14,679 nucleotides of DNA, taken from an uncultured Bacteroidota bacterium (lineage in GTDB: Bacteria; Bacteroidota; Bacteroidia; Chitinophagales; Chitinophagaceae). Location: assembly GCA_946479615.1 (NCBI GenBank), contig CAMLGR010000120.1, positions 1-14,679 of the forward strand, in the 5' to 3' direction. The notes under the pieces are model-generated. The model saw only the letters and a program-made list of their open reading frames with translations. It made no database searches and was not told the DNA's origin. Both the position numbers and the translations under genes were made by a program. This document shows, one piece after another, positions 7,180 to 14,679 of the stretch (position 1 is the stretch's first letter; each line of letters begins with the position of its first letter).

Positions 7180-10100
7180 TTATTTATACAACCAAACTCT
7201 CATTAGCGATAACAACTGATCGATCTTCACAGGTTTGGTTATATAATCCGAAGCGCCTGCTTCGATACATTTTTCCCTGTCACCCTTCATCGCCTTGGCG
7301 GTTACAGCAATGATAGGCAGGGCTGAATTTTTATGTTCGCGACGGATCTTCTGCGTGGTCTCATATCCATCCATTTCCGGCATCATGATATCCATCAGTA
7401 CCATATCGATATCTTTGTTCTCATCCAGGATATACATGGCTTCCTGCCCGCTTTCTGCTGTGATCGTACGGATATTATATCTTTCAAACGCCGTGGTCAG
7501 GGCAAACAGGTTGCGTACATCATCATCCACAACAAGGATTTTCTTATTCGTCAGCACGTCGTTACGGGAACGCAGGTCCTCGATCAGCTTGCGCTTTTCC
7601 GGTAACAACTGCTTGTGATCGATATGCAATAACATCACTACTTCATCCAGCAAAAGATCCAGCGAAGTGACGTCTTTCAGCAAGATACGGTTTGAATACT
7701 GTTTCAGTTGTGTTCTCTCTTTCGGAGAAAAATCACGGGCCGAATAGATCAATACCGGTGTTGTTTGCAGTTTGCTGATATGACTGATCTCTGTTACCAG
7801 TTCCAATCCGCCGATATCAGGCAACATATAATCAACGATCACGCAATCGTATTCTTTTTCCTTAAGCGATTGCAATGCCTGTAAACCTGAAGAAACAATT
7901 TCTATATCGATCATTTCACCATTGTCCAGCATTCTTGCCACCTGTGAAGAATCCAGTTCATTGTCTTCGACTACTAAAAGACGTTTGCGTTTTATTTCAT
8001 TGTAATCGTAAATATCCTCGAACAGGGCATGCAATGCATCTGTGTTCAGGGGTTTGAGGTGGAAGCTTCGTGCACCGCGGTGCATTGCCAGCAAACGGTT
8101 CTCTTCACCCGATATCAGGTGCACAGGAATATGCCGGAAATTAATATCATTCTTAAACAGATCGAGAATACGCCAGCCACTTCCATCAGGGAGTTTTACA
8201 TCCAGCGTCACTGCAATCGGGTTGTATTTGTTGACAAGATCAAATACATTCCCAAAATTTGTCGCCACAACCGCTTTCAGATTGGTCTCATGTGCTTTCT
8301 CGATCATGATCTTTCCAAAACGTACATCATCTTCAATGATCAGCACCACTTTATCGCCGGCGCTGACAATATTCCGGTCATCACCGATCTCATTGATGAT
8401 TTCATTCAATGCATCCAGATCCTTGGTTTCATTCACTTTGATCGTTGGTACGGATTGCAGCACGATATTCTTTTCCGATCCTTCCGCCAGTTTATATTCA
8501 CTGACGGTGAGATTGCTTTGCTTTTCACGCTTGGCCACAGCAGGATTATAATCGATCGGCAGGAACAGGGTAAAGGTACTTCCACGACCTGCTTCACTTT
8601 GCAATTCAATAGAACCACCTAACAGATCTGCCAAACCACGACTGATCGAAAGCCCCAACCCGGTTCCACCATACTTGCGGCTCGTAGAACCTTCGGCCTG
8701 CTGGAAGGCTTCAAAGATGATATTCTGTTTGTCTTTGGAAATACCGATACCTGTATCCTTTATCTCGAAAGCCACGACCTTTTTCGCATTTTCAAGGCTT
8801 GGATTATTTTGTTTCCAGTTATGATTCGCTTCATAGATCCTGAACTTCACTTCTCCTTTTTCTGTAAACTTGAACGCATTGGATAAAAGGTTCTTTAAGA
8901 TTTGGTTCAACCGCTGCGCATCCGTTTCCAGGCTATGCGGAAGCTGTTCATCCAGTTCGATACTGAAACGGAGATTTTTATTTTCAGAAATGTGTTTGAA
9001 CGTTGTTTCCACGAACGAAGTGATATCGTGAAACTGCAGCTTGACGAAGTCGGTAGAGATATAACCGGATTCGATCTTCGACAGGTCAAGGATATCATTG
9101 ATCAGCTGGATCAGGTCGTCTCCGCAACTATGGATCGTTTTTGCATAGCTGATCTGTTTGGAATTAAGGTTGCCATCATGGTTCTCGTACAACTGCTGGG
9201 CAAGGATCAGCAACGAGTTCAAAGGCGTACGCAACTCATGCGACATATTCGCAAGGAACTCTGATTTATACTTCGAGGTCAGTTGTAACTGTTCTGCTTT
9301 TTCTTCGAGTGACAACCTTGCTTCTTCCACCTCCTTATTTTTATTTTCCACTTCCTCTTTTTGTTTTACCAGCAGGTGGGCCTTATCCTGTAACTCTTCG
9401 TTCGCTCTTCTCAATTCATCGGTCAGTGATTGCGATTGTTCAAGCAGGCTTTCAGTTCTTGTATTCGCTTCGATCGTATTCAATACGATACCCAAACTTT
9501 CTGTTAACTGGCTAAGGAAGTCAAGGTGGGTCTGGCTGAACGTATCGAAGGAAGCCAGTTCGATTACGGCCTTGATCTCTTTTTCAAAAAGCACCGGTAA
9601 CACGATCAGGTTAAGCGGTGAAGCTTTTCCTAAACCAGAACCGATCTTGATATAATTCTTGGGAACATTCGATAAGAGGATCCTTTCTTTTTCCAATGCG
9701 CATTGTCCTACCAATCCTTCTCCCAATGCAAATTCTTTTGCGGTCTTGGCTTCATCACCGAAAGCGTACGAAGCAAATAATTTCAGTTTGGAATTTTTAG
9801 GTATTTCATTGGTCTCCAGGATATAGAACATACCCTTCTGTGCATTCACCACCTGTGCCAGCTCGGAAAGGATCCGGCGTGTTACCGTATTCAGGTCTTT
9901 TTGTCCCTGTAACATCTGTGTGAACTTGGCAAGATTGGATTTCAACCAATCCTGTTCCTGGTTACGCAATGTTGTTTCTTTCAGGTTTGCGATCATCTGG
10001 TTGATAGTATCTTTCAATTCTTCCACCTCACCTTTCGCTTCCACACGGATCATCTGTGTCAGGTCACCTTTCGTTACCGCGCTCGCCACATCGGAGATCG

Positions 10101-13100
10101 CACGTACCTGCGTGGTTAAGTTTTCCGCCAGCTGGTTCACGTTTTCGGTCAGGTTTTTCCAGATACCTGATGCACCAGGCACCGATGCCTGCCCACCGAG
10201 TTTACCATTTACTCCCACTTCCCGGGCCACGTTGGTTACCTGGTCGGCAAACAACGCAAGTGTATCGATCATTTCATTGATCGTTTCGATCAATTGTGCC
10301 ACCTCGCCACGCGATACAATGGATAATTTTTGTCTCAGGTTACCCGTTGCCACCGCGGTTACTACTTTCGCAATGCTACGTACCTGGTTGGTTAAGTTCG
10401 ATGCCATCATGTTCACGGAATCGGTCAGGTCTTTCCAGATACCGGCTACGCCCTGTACTTCGGCTTGTCCACCGAGTTTTCCTTCCGTACCTACTTCGAG
10501 GGCTACCCGTGTTACTTCCGATGCGAATGAGTTCAACTGATCAACCATCGTGTTGATGGTATTTTTCAAATCGAAGATCTCACCTTTCACATCGATCGTT
10601 ACTTTTTTTGTTAAATCACCCGATGCCACCGCTTTCGTTACCTCGGCGATGTTACGCACCTGTGCGGTCAGGTTACCTGTCATCTGGTTGACGGAATCGG
10701 TCAGATCTTTCCAGGTACCAGCGACACCCGGTACGAATGCCTGTCCACCCAATTTACCATCGGTACCAACCTCGCGCGCTACCCGCGTTACTTCCGATGC
10801 AAATGCACGAAGCTGATCCACCATCGTGTTCAGTGTTTCTTTCAATTGCAGGATCTCTCCGCGTACATCCACGGTGATCTTTCTCGACATATCGCCATTC
10901 GCCACCGCGATCGCCACTTCAGCGATATTACGCACCTGGTTCGTCAGGTTCGATGCCATCTGGTTGACGGAATCGGTCAAATCTTTCCAGGTACCACCTA
11001 CACCCGGTACATTCGCCTGTCCACCGAGTTTACCATCGGTACCAACCTCACGCGCCACACGCGTTACTTCCGATGCGAACGCGCGAAGTTGTTCCACCAT
11101 GGTGTTGATCGTATTCTTTAACTCAAGGATCTCACCTTTCACATCCACCTCGATCTTCCGTGAAAGGTCACCGTTAGCAACGGCCGTTGTTACTTCCGCA
11201 ATATTTCTTACCTGCGAAGTAAGGTTCGATGCCATTTTATTTACCGAATCAGTTAAATCTTTCCATAAGCCTTCCACACCGGGTACATCGGCCTGTCCGC
11301 CGAGCTGACCTTCTGATCCTACCTCACGTGCCACCCGTGTTACTTCCGAACCAAATGAGTTGAGCTGATCCACCATCGTGTTGATGGTGTTTTTTAATTC
11401 AAGGATTTCTCCTTTCACATCCACCGTGATCTTTCTTGACAGATCGCCTTTTGCCACCGCGGTAGTTACTTCCGCAATATTTCTTACCTGGGCGGTAAGA
11501 TTGGATCCCATCTGGTTCACCGAATCCGTTAAGTCACGCCAGGTACCACCCACTCCCTGCACTTTAGCTTGTCCGCCCAATTTACCTTCGGTACCTACTT
11601 CCAGCGCTACCCGCGTTACTTCCGATGCGAATGAGTTCAACTGGTCCATCATCGTGTTGATGGTATTCTTTAACTCGAGGATTTCTCCTTCTACGTTTAC
11701 CGTAATTTTTTTCGACAAGTCGCCATTCGCTACCGCGGTAGTTACTTCTGCGATATTTCTTACCTGCGCGGTGAGATTGGATGCCATCTGGTTTACCGAT
11801 TCTGTTAAATCCTTCCAGGTACCACCAACGTCCTGCACTTTGGCTTGTCCACCGAGTTTTCCTTCGGTACCAACCTCCAGCGCCACCCGTGTTACTTCCG
11901 ATGCAAATGAGTTGAGCTGATCCACCATCGTATTGATGGTATTTTTTAATTCAAGGATCTCACCTTTCACATCCACTGTGATTTTTCTTGACAAGTCACC
12001 CTTCGCCACGGCAGTGGTTACTTCTGCAATATTTCTTACCTGGGCGGTGAGATTGGATCCCATCTGGTTCACCGAATCCGTCAAGTCTTTCCATACACCA
12101 CCGATCCCTTTTACTGTTGCCTGTCCACCCAATTTACCTTCACTACCAACTTCTCTTGCCACACGGGTTACCTCGGCAGAGAAAGAGTTCAACTGATCCA
12201 CCATCGTATTGATGGTATTTTTTAATTCAAGGATCTCTCCTTTTACGTCCACCGCAATTTTTCTTGACAGGTCACCTCTTGCTACCGCCGTTGTTACCTC
12301 GGCGATATTACGCACCTGGCCGGTAAGGTTGGATGCCATCTGGTTCACCGAATCCGTCAGATCTTTCCAGGTTCCTGCTACTCCTTTTACTTCGGCCTGT
12401 CCACCCAATTTTCCTTCCGTACCTACTTCGAGTGCCACACGGGTTACCTCGGAGGAGAAAGAATTAAGCTGATCCACCATCGTATTGATGGTATCTTTCA
12501 ATTCAAGGATTTCGCCTTTTACATCCACCGTGATCTTTTTTCTCAGATCACCTTTTGCCACGGCGGTGGTTACTTCTGCAATATTTCTTACCTGGGCGGT
12601 CAGGTTACCCGCCATCAGGTTTACTGAATCCGTTAAATCTTTCCATACACCCGCTACACCTCTTACCTTGGCTTGTCCACCGAGTTTTCCTTCACTGCCT
12701 ACTTCACGTGCCACACGGGTTACTTCCATCGAGAATAAATTCAGCTGCTTCACCATGTCATTTACTTCCGCGGCGATCTTGGCAAATTCACCCTGCAATA
12801 CGTGATCACCGATCTTCAATGGCATTTCCTGTGTCAGGTTTCCTTTCGCTACCGAGCTGATTACATTCGCAATTTCAATAGTAGGGTGTACGAGGTCGGA
12901 GATCAGGCTATTGATAGAATCTGCACCGGCTGCCCAGGAGCCCCTGGCCGTACGGGGCAGTTCCACACGATGATTGAGGTGTCCTTTCTTACCGATCGTA
13001 TTCCGTGCAAGGGTTATCTGTTCAACAAATGTTTCATTGGTCACAATGATATCATTGAGCAGGTCGCAGATCTTTCCACTCAATCCTAATTTATCGATAG

Positions 13101-13374
13101 GCATCCGCACACTGAAATTACCATTGCGCACTTCCGATAAAATGTGCAGGAGTTCGCGGCTGTCGAGCTCATCAGAAAATTCTGCAGACAGATGACCAGG
13201 TTTGCCGTTGGATTTTCCAGCGGAGCCATTACCATTTTTCTTTACACCATTGGCGGCGGGAGTTGACACTGCATTAAGAATGGCAGTGCCGGCATGACCG
13301 TTTGTTTTCGCGGAAGCAGTGGAAGTCTTTTTTGTCCGGCCGGGTACGTTGCCGGAACTGTCTTTCTTTTTCAT
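7180..13374 (-). CDS. Giant soluble poly-HAMP hybrid histidine kinase (HAMP array - GAF - HisKA - HATPase - 3x REC)
   Basis: A 2064-residue cytoplasmic hybrid kinase without signal peptide or membrane segment. Residues 1-65 are a Lys/Ser/Gly/Asn-rich, probably disordered tail. About 72-214 holds three diverged HAMP-like modules. Residues 217-1136 are ten tandem 92-residue units built on [45 protein letters not shown] and [18 protein letters not shown] domain lies at about 1150-1300 and a coiled coil at about 1305-1372. HisKA has His1379 in [12 protein letters not shown]; HATPase_c has Asn1499 (NLLSNAFKF), DTGIGIS (1540-1546) and GGTGLGL (1569-1575). Receiver domains follow: REC1 about 1675-1790 (Asp1725, Lys1774), REC2 about 1797-1915 (Asp1848) and REC3 about 1944-2062 (Asp1995, Thr2025, Lys2047). 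The repeats match the 90-92-residue repeats of fungal group III kinases (Nik1/Os-1, osmostress sensing), but this array is longer than the roughly five or six units usual there. The actual stimulus is unknown. No Shine-Dalgarno site is evident before ATG 13374. Confidence 0.95.
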   Translation of the reverse strand: MKKKDSSGNVPGRTKKTSTASAKTNGHAGTAILNAVSTPAANGVKKNGNGSAGKSNGKPGHLSAEFSDELDSRELLHILSEVRNGNFSVRMPIDKLGLSGKICDLLNDIIVTNETFVEQITLARNTIGKKGHLNHRVELPRTARGSWAAGADSINSLISDLVHPTIEIANVISSVAKGNLTQEMPLKIGDHVLQGEFAKIAAEVNDMVKQLNLFSMEVTRVAREVGSEGKLGGQAKVRGVAGVWKDLTDSVNLMAGNLTAQVRNIAEVTTAVAKGDLRKKITVDVKGEILELKDTINTMVDQLNSFSSEVTRVALEVGTEGKLGGQAEVKGVAGTWKDLTDSVNQMASNLTGQVRNIAEVTTAVARGDLSRKIAVDVKGEILELKNTINTMVDQLNSFSAEVTRVAREVGSEGKLGGQATVKGIGGVWKDLTDSVNQMGSNLTAQVRNIAEVTTAVAKGDLSRKITVDVKGEILELKNTINTMVDQLNSFASEVTRVALEVGTEGKLGGQAKVQDVGGTWKDLTESVNQMASNLTAQVRNIAEVTTAVANGDLSKKITVNVEGEILELKNTINTMMDQLNSFASEVTRVALEVGTEGKLGGQAKVQGVGGTWRDLTDSVNQMGSNLTAQVRNIAEVTTAVAKGDLSRKITVDVKGEILELKNTINTMVDQLNSFGSEVTRVAREVGSEGQLGGQADVPGVEGLWKDLTDSVNKMASNLTSQVRNIAEVTTAVANGDLSRKIEVDVKGEILELKNTINTMVEQLRAFASEVTRVAREVGTDGKLGGQANVPGVGGTWKDLTDSVNQMASNLTNQVRNIAEVAIAVANGDMSRKITVDVRGEILQLKETLNTMVDQLRAFASEVTRVAREVGTDGKLGGQAFVPGVAGTWKDLTDSVNQMTGNLTAQVRNIAEVTKAVASGDLTKKVTIDVKGEIFDLKNTINTMVDQLNSFASEVTRVALEVGTEGKLGGQAEVQGVAGIWKDLTDSVNMMASNLTNQVRSIAKVVTAVATGNLRQKLSIVSRGEVAQLIETINEMIDTLALFADQVTNVAREVGVNGKLGGQASVPGASGIWKNLTENVNQLAENLTTQVRAISDVASAVTKGDLTQMIRVEAKGEVEELKDTINQMIANLKETTLRNQEQDWLKSNLAKFTQMLQGQKDLNTVTRRILSELAQVVNAQKGMFYILETNEIPKNSKLKLFASYAFGDEAKTAKEFALGEGLVGQCALEKERILLSNVPKNYIKIGSGLGKASPLNLIVLPVLFEKEIKAVIELASFDTFSQTHLDFLSQLTESLGIVLNTIEANTRTESLLEQSQSLTDELRRANEELQDKAHLLVKQKEEVENKNKEVEEARLSLEEKAEQLQLTSKYKSEFLANMSHELRTPLNSLLILAQQLYENHDGNLNSKQISYAKTIHSCGDDLIQLINDILDLSKIESGYISTDFVKLQFHDITSFVETTFKHISENKNLRFSIELDEQLPHSLETDAQRLNQILKNLLSNAFKFTEKGEVKFRIYEANHNWKQNNPSLENAKKVVAFEIKDTGIGISKDKQNIIFEAFQQAEGSTSRKYGGTGLGLSISRGLADLLGGSIELQSEAGRGSTFTLFLPIDYNPAVAKREKQSNLTVSEYKLAEGSEKNIVLQSVPTIKVNETKDLDALNEIINEIGDDRNIVSAGDKVVLIIEDDVRFGKIMIEKAHETNLKAVVATNFGNVFDLVNKYNPIAVTLDVKLPDGSGWRILDLFKNDINFRHIPVHLISGEENRLLAMHRGARSFHLKPLNTDALHALFEDIYDYNEIKRKRLLVVEDNELDSSQVARMLDNGEMIDIEIVSSGLQALQSLKEKEYDCVIVDYMLPDIGGLELVTEISHISKLQTTPVLIYSARDFSPKERTQLKQYSNRILLKDVTSLDLLLDEVVMLLHIDHKQLLPEKRKLIEDLRSRNDVLTNKKILVVDDDVRNLFALTTAFERYNIRTITAESGQEAMYILDENKDIDMVLMDIMMPEMDGYETTQKIRREHKNSALPIIAVTAKAMKGDREKCIEAGASDYITKPVKIDQLLSLMRVWLYK
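9967..12726 (-). repeat. Ten tandem 276-bp coding repeats (poly-HAMP units)
   Basis: Exactly ten in-frame units of 276 bases (92 codons) lie head to tail with no spacer and no length variation. They encode residues 217-1136 of the giant kinase. Units 2-5 are most alike and units 9-10 (9967-10518) most diverged. Each unit has two HAMP-like halves: one built on [17 protein letters not shown] and WKDLTDSVN, the other on [11 protein letters not shown] and [12 protein letters not shown]. Differences between the most similar units are mainly synonymous. Confidence 0.95.
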
Positions 13375-13396
13375 CGAATTTTATTGAGGGGTTAAA

Positions 13397-13413
13397 CAGG
13401 TAGTTTGTACCTG
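13397..13413. promoter_or_regulatory. Inverted repeat in the 98-bp divergent promoter region
   Basis: CAGGTA (13397-13402) and TACCTG (13408-13413) are a perfect 6-bp inverted repeat around GTTTG. They lie in the only gap between the divergently transcribed giant kinase and the single-domain response regulator. The site is 23 bases upstream of the kinase ATG and about 60 upstream of the GTG. It could be an operator for both genes or a hairpin in the kinase leader. I found no convincing pair of Bacteroidota -33 TTTG and -7 TAnnTTTG boxes; the AT-rich stretch 13421-13459 is the likely promoter core. Confidence 0.35.
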
Positions 13414-13472
13414 CACTTGGTATTATTCTATAAAAAAATACTAACTTAGATTTTACAAACGAACAGACTAGC

Positions 13473-13916
13473 GTGTCATCACAAACGTCGCCCTCAACTA
13501 CTGCTCTTCATCGGTCTTCTTCTAAATTCATCCTGCTGGGAGAGGATGATATAGATGATGAAGAATTATTAAAAGAGGTCTTTACCACGATCGATGATTC
13601 ACTTTCTCTTTTATTTATCAGCAATGGCCAGCAGGTGGTCGATAGCCTGGAAAAAATGAAGGACCACGAATTACCCTGTTTGATCATCCTTGATTATAAT
13701 ATGCCTGTGTTAAACGGGGCTGACATACTGCTGGAATTGAAAAAAAACCGGCGATACGATCATATTCCCAGGATCATCTGGAGCACTTCCGCCTCTAATA
13801 CCTACAAAAAATCATGCCTTGAAGCAGGAGCCCGTGACTATGTTATCAAGCCCTCCAGTATGGATGGATTAAAGGAAGTTGCCCGGCATATGTTATCCTT
13901 CCGCATCACCAACTAG
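13473..13916 (+). CDS. Single-domain response regulator (Rcp1/CheY-like receiver)
   Basis: A 147-residue protein made of a Ser/Thr-rich N-terminal tail (1-18) and one receiver domain (19-145). The acidic pocket is Glu24-Asp25-Asp26 (LLGEDDIDDEE), the phosphoacceptor Asp74 (IILDYNMPVLNG), the hydroxyl residue Ser104 or Thr105 (IIWSTS) and the conserved Lys126 (YVIKPSS). The long acidic loop after the first strand and the DYNMP motif are typical of Rcp1-type regulators that serve phytochrome-like kinases. There is no output domain, so it should work by protein contact or as a phosphoryl shuttle. GTG 13473 is the only usable start: no ATG occurs before the conserved first strand, and the frame closes upstream with a TAA at 13431. 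It is transcribed divergently from the poly-HAMP kinase with 98 bases between start codons, suggesting shared control and possibly a shared phosphorelay. Confidence 0.9.
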   Translation: MSSQTSPSTTALHRSSSKFILLGEDDIDDEELLKEVFTTIDDSLSLLFISNGQQVVDSLEKMKDHELPCLIILDYNMPVLNGADILLELKKNRRYDHIPRIIWSTSASNTYKKSCLEAGARDYVIKPSSMDGLKEVARHMLSFRITN

Positions 13917-13959
13917 ATGATCATTTTCTCCCACCCATAATCCCCTGTTCTTCAACACC

Positions 13960-14103
13960 CCTCCGCGGCCCTCTGTGTCTCTTCTGTGGCCCTCTGCGTA
14001 TAACTCCTGTAGTAAGCTATCGGGTTAAAGTCATTTATAGAACCTATGAATAGAATTAGTCTTAAAGAAATTATACGCAGAGGGCCACAGAGGGCCGCAG
14101 AGG
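13960..14103. repeat. Long inverted-repeat element, family 1, copy C
   Basis: The left arm 13960-14003 (44 bases) and right arm 14071-14103 (33 bases) pair perfectly over the inner 21 bases (13983-14003 with 14071-14091). Over the outer 18 positions they pair at 17, once an 11-base module present only in the left arm is skipped. Arm words (CTCTGTG, inner CTCTGCGTATAA) are those of copies A and B. The 67-base loop is diverged, keeping only its ends. The element lies 43 bases after the response regulator stop codon, again at the 3' end of a gene. Confidence 0.85.
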
Positions 14104-14200
14104 AATGGTATAGTTTTCGCCTTATGGTTATCAGACAAGTCATTTTTTTATAAAAAAGCAATATCAATTATTAACCGGCCGGAACAGTACTTTCGGTAAC

Positions 14201-14242
14201 GTGTGGAAATATGTCCACACAGAGGGCAATCTATGTCCACAC
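14201..14242. promoter_or_regulatory. Operator-like cluster of three TGTGGA/TCCACA sites
   Basis: GTGTGGA (14201-14207) and TCCACAC (14214-14220) form a perfect 7-bp inverted repeat with a 6-base spacer. The 11-base word TATGTCCACAC at 14210-14220 recurs exactly at 14232-14242, a 22-base shift or about two helical turns. The cluster lies 107-148 bases upstream of the ATG at 14349, where a regulator site would be expected. The rest of the gap (14104-14348) holds a CCGGCCGG palindrome at 14175-14182 and a symmetric T/A run around 14150, possibly a weak terminator. No regulator can be named. Confidence 0.4.
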
Positions 14243-14348
14243 TTTCCCTTCCCTGTATTTTTACTTTTAAAAAAATATTTCTACGTAATTTTTCAATCCT
14301 GGCAGTGAACGCAATCATAGCCTGGCACCCAACTACAAACCTCAATCA

Positions 14349-14679
14349 ATGGAAAACAGGCTCGCTACTTTATCAACGAATCTATCTTTGCCGCTTGTTT
14401 TTCTATACGATCCTTCCCGCCTGCGAACCGTATTTATCAATCAATCACCAGCTGTTTTTTTTAAATCACCGGTTGACTGGTCATCTTCTTTTCCATTTGA
14501 GGATCTTATTGATGAGATCAATCTTTTTTCCATGACAACAGCATGGAAAAAATGCCTGTCATTGCAAAATGATCAGCGGTATGAATTTTCGATGCCCGTA
14601 AAAACAGGCGCATCGCCAATGGTATTCCAGGTGCAGGCCTACCATGGGCAGCCAGAAGAAAAAAATGGGCAATCACTAC
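14349..14679 (+). CDS. PAS-like sensor protein, N-terminal part (runs off the window)
   Basis: From ATG 14349 the frame is open for 110 codons to the window edge without a stop. It begins MENRLATLSTNLSLPLVFLY and goes on through DPSRLRTVFINQSPAVFF, FEDLIDEI and YEFSMPVKTGASPMVFQV. An opening like LVFLYD-----VFIN, a helical middle and a closing beta pair resemble an N-terminal PAS sensor domain of a soluble Chitinophagaceae histidine kinase. That assignment rests on pattern only, and the catalytic part would lie beyond the window. The position next to a response regulator and two kinases supports a signalling role. Competing overlapping frames here (14203-14535 on +, 14148-14345 on -) have no recognisable protein character. 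Confidence 0.65.
   Translation, partial: MENRLATLSTNLSLPLVFLYDPSRLRTVFINQSPAVFFKSPVDWSSSFPFEDLIDEINLFSMTTAWKKCLSLQNDQRYEFSMPVKTGASPMVFQVQAYHGQPEEKNGQSL

Noticed and set aside
8029..8622. A 197-codon + strand open frame
   Set aside because: It lies fully opposite the HATPase/REC1 part of the giant kinase, whose frame is supported by conserved motifs; its own product shows no recognisable domain.
9967..12726. Tandem repeats considered as a CRISPR or non-coding satellite array
   Set aside because: The period is 276 bases, in frame, without spacers, and encodes conserved HAMP-type protein repeats.
10550..12805. Several long + strand open frames opposite the HAMP array, recurring every 276 bases
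   Set aside because: They are the antisense image of the tandem repeats: one open antisense frame is copied with each unit. Their products are low-complexity Ser/Phe/Arg-rich strings with no family character.
7180..13374. Poly-HAMP protein considered as a methyl-accepting chemotaxis receptor
   Set aside because: There is no membrane segment and no chemoreceptor signalling hairpin; the C-terminal half has clear HisKA, HATPase and receiver motifs.
14203..14535. A 110-codon + strand frame overlapping the start of the PAS-like gene
   Set aside because: Its product is irregular and Phe/Leu/Arg-rich, and it is in a different frame from the ATG 14349 reading, which stays open to the edge and has PAS-like character.

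Overview
The window looks like a chromosomal segment of a Bacteroidota bacterium, most likely a soil-type member of the Chitinophagaceae. The signs are a C-terminal tail typical of type IX secretion cargo, weak or absent Shine-Dalgarno sites, Bacteroidota-style GH2 and GH31 enzymes, and histidine kinases with the HDLQEPLRKI motif. This assignment is inference from protein style; there is no rRNA or other marker gene here.

Region 1 (1-5141, all + strand) is a carbohydrate-degradation cluster. It holds the 3' end of a GH31 enzyme, a secreted clan GH-A hydrolase resembling GH51 arabinofuranosidases with a type IX sorting tail, and a GH2 beta-galactosidase-type enzyme. The trio fits removal of side chains from a branched hemicellulose such as xyloglucan. 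No SusC/SusD pair or endo-acting enzyme is in view.

Region 2 (5142-5736) holds a frameshifted GxxExxY-family gene (PD-(D/E)xK nuclease-like fold). It directly abuts a 139-bp, almost perfect inverted-repeat element. Related copies lie at 2558-2686 and 13960-14103, each 3' of a gene. A second, unrelated-sequence hairpin of similar design lies at 7043-7155.

Region 3 (5737-14679) is a signalling block. On the - strand are a giant 2064-residue soluble histidine kinase and, downstream of it, a 428-residue REC-HisKA-HATPase protein. The giant kinase has ten 92-residue poly-HAMP repeats, then GAF, HisKA, HATPase and three REC domains, like fungal group III (Nik1/Os-1) kinases. Divergent on the + strand are a single-domain response regulator starting with GTG and, past repeat copy C, the first 110 codons of a PAS-like protein cut by the window end. 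None of these carries a DNA-binding output domain in view, so they could form a phosphorelay whose final output lies elsewhere.

The least ordinary items are (a) the hairpin elements and their abutment to the broken GxxExxY gene, and (b) the length and internal symmetry of the poly-HAMP rod: by eye, 23 HAMP-like modules made of two alternating types.
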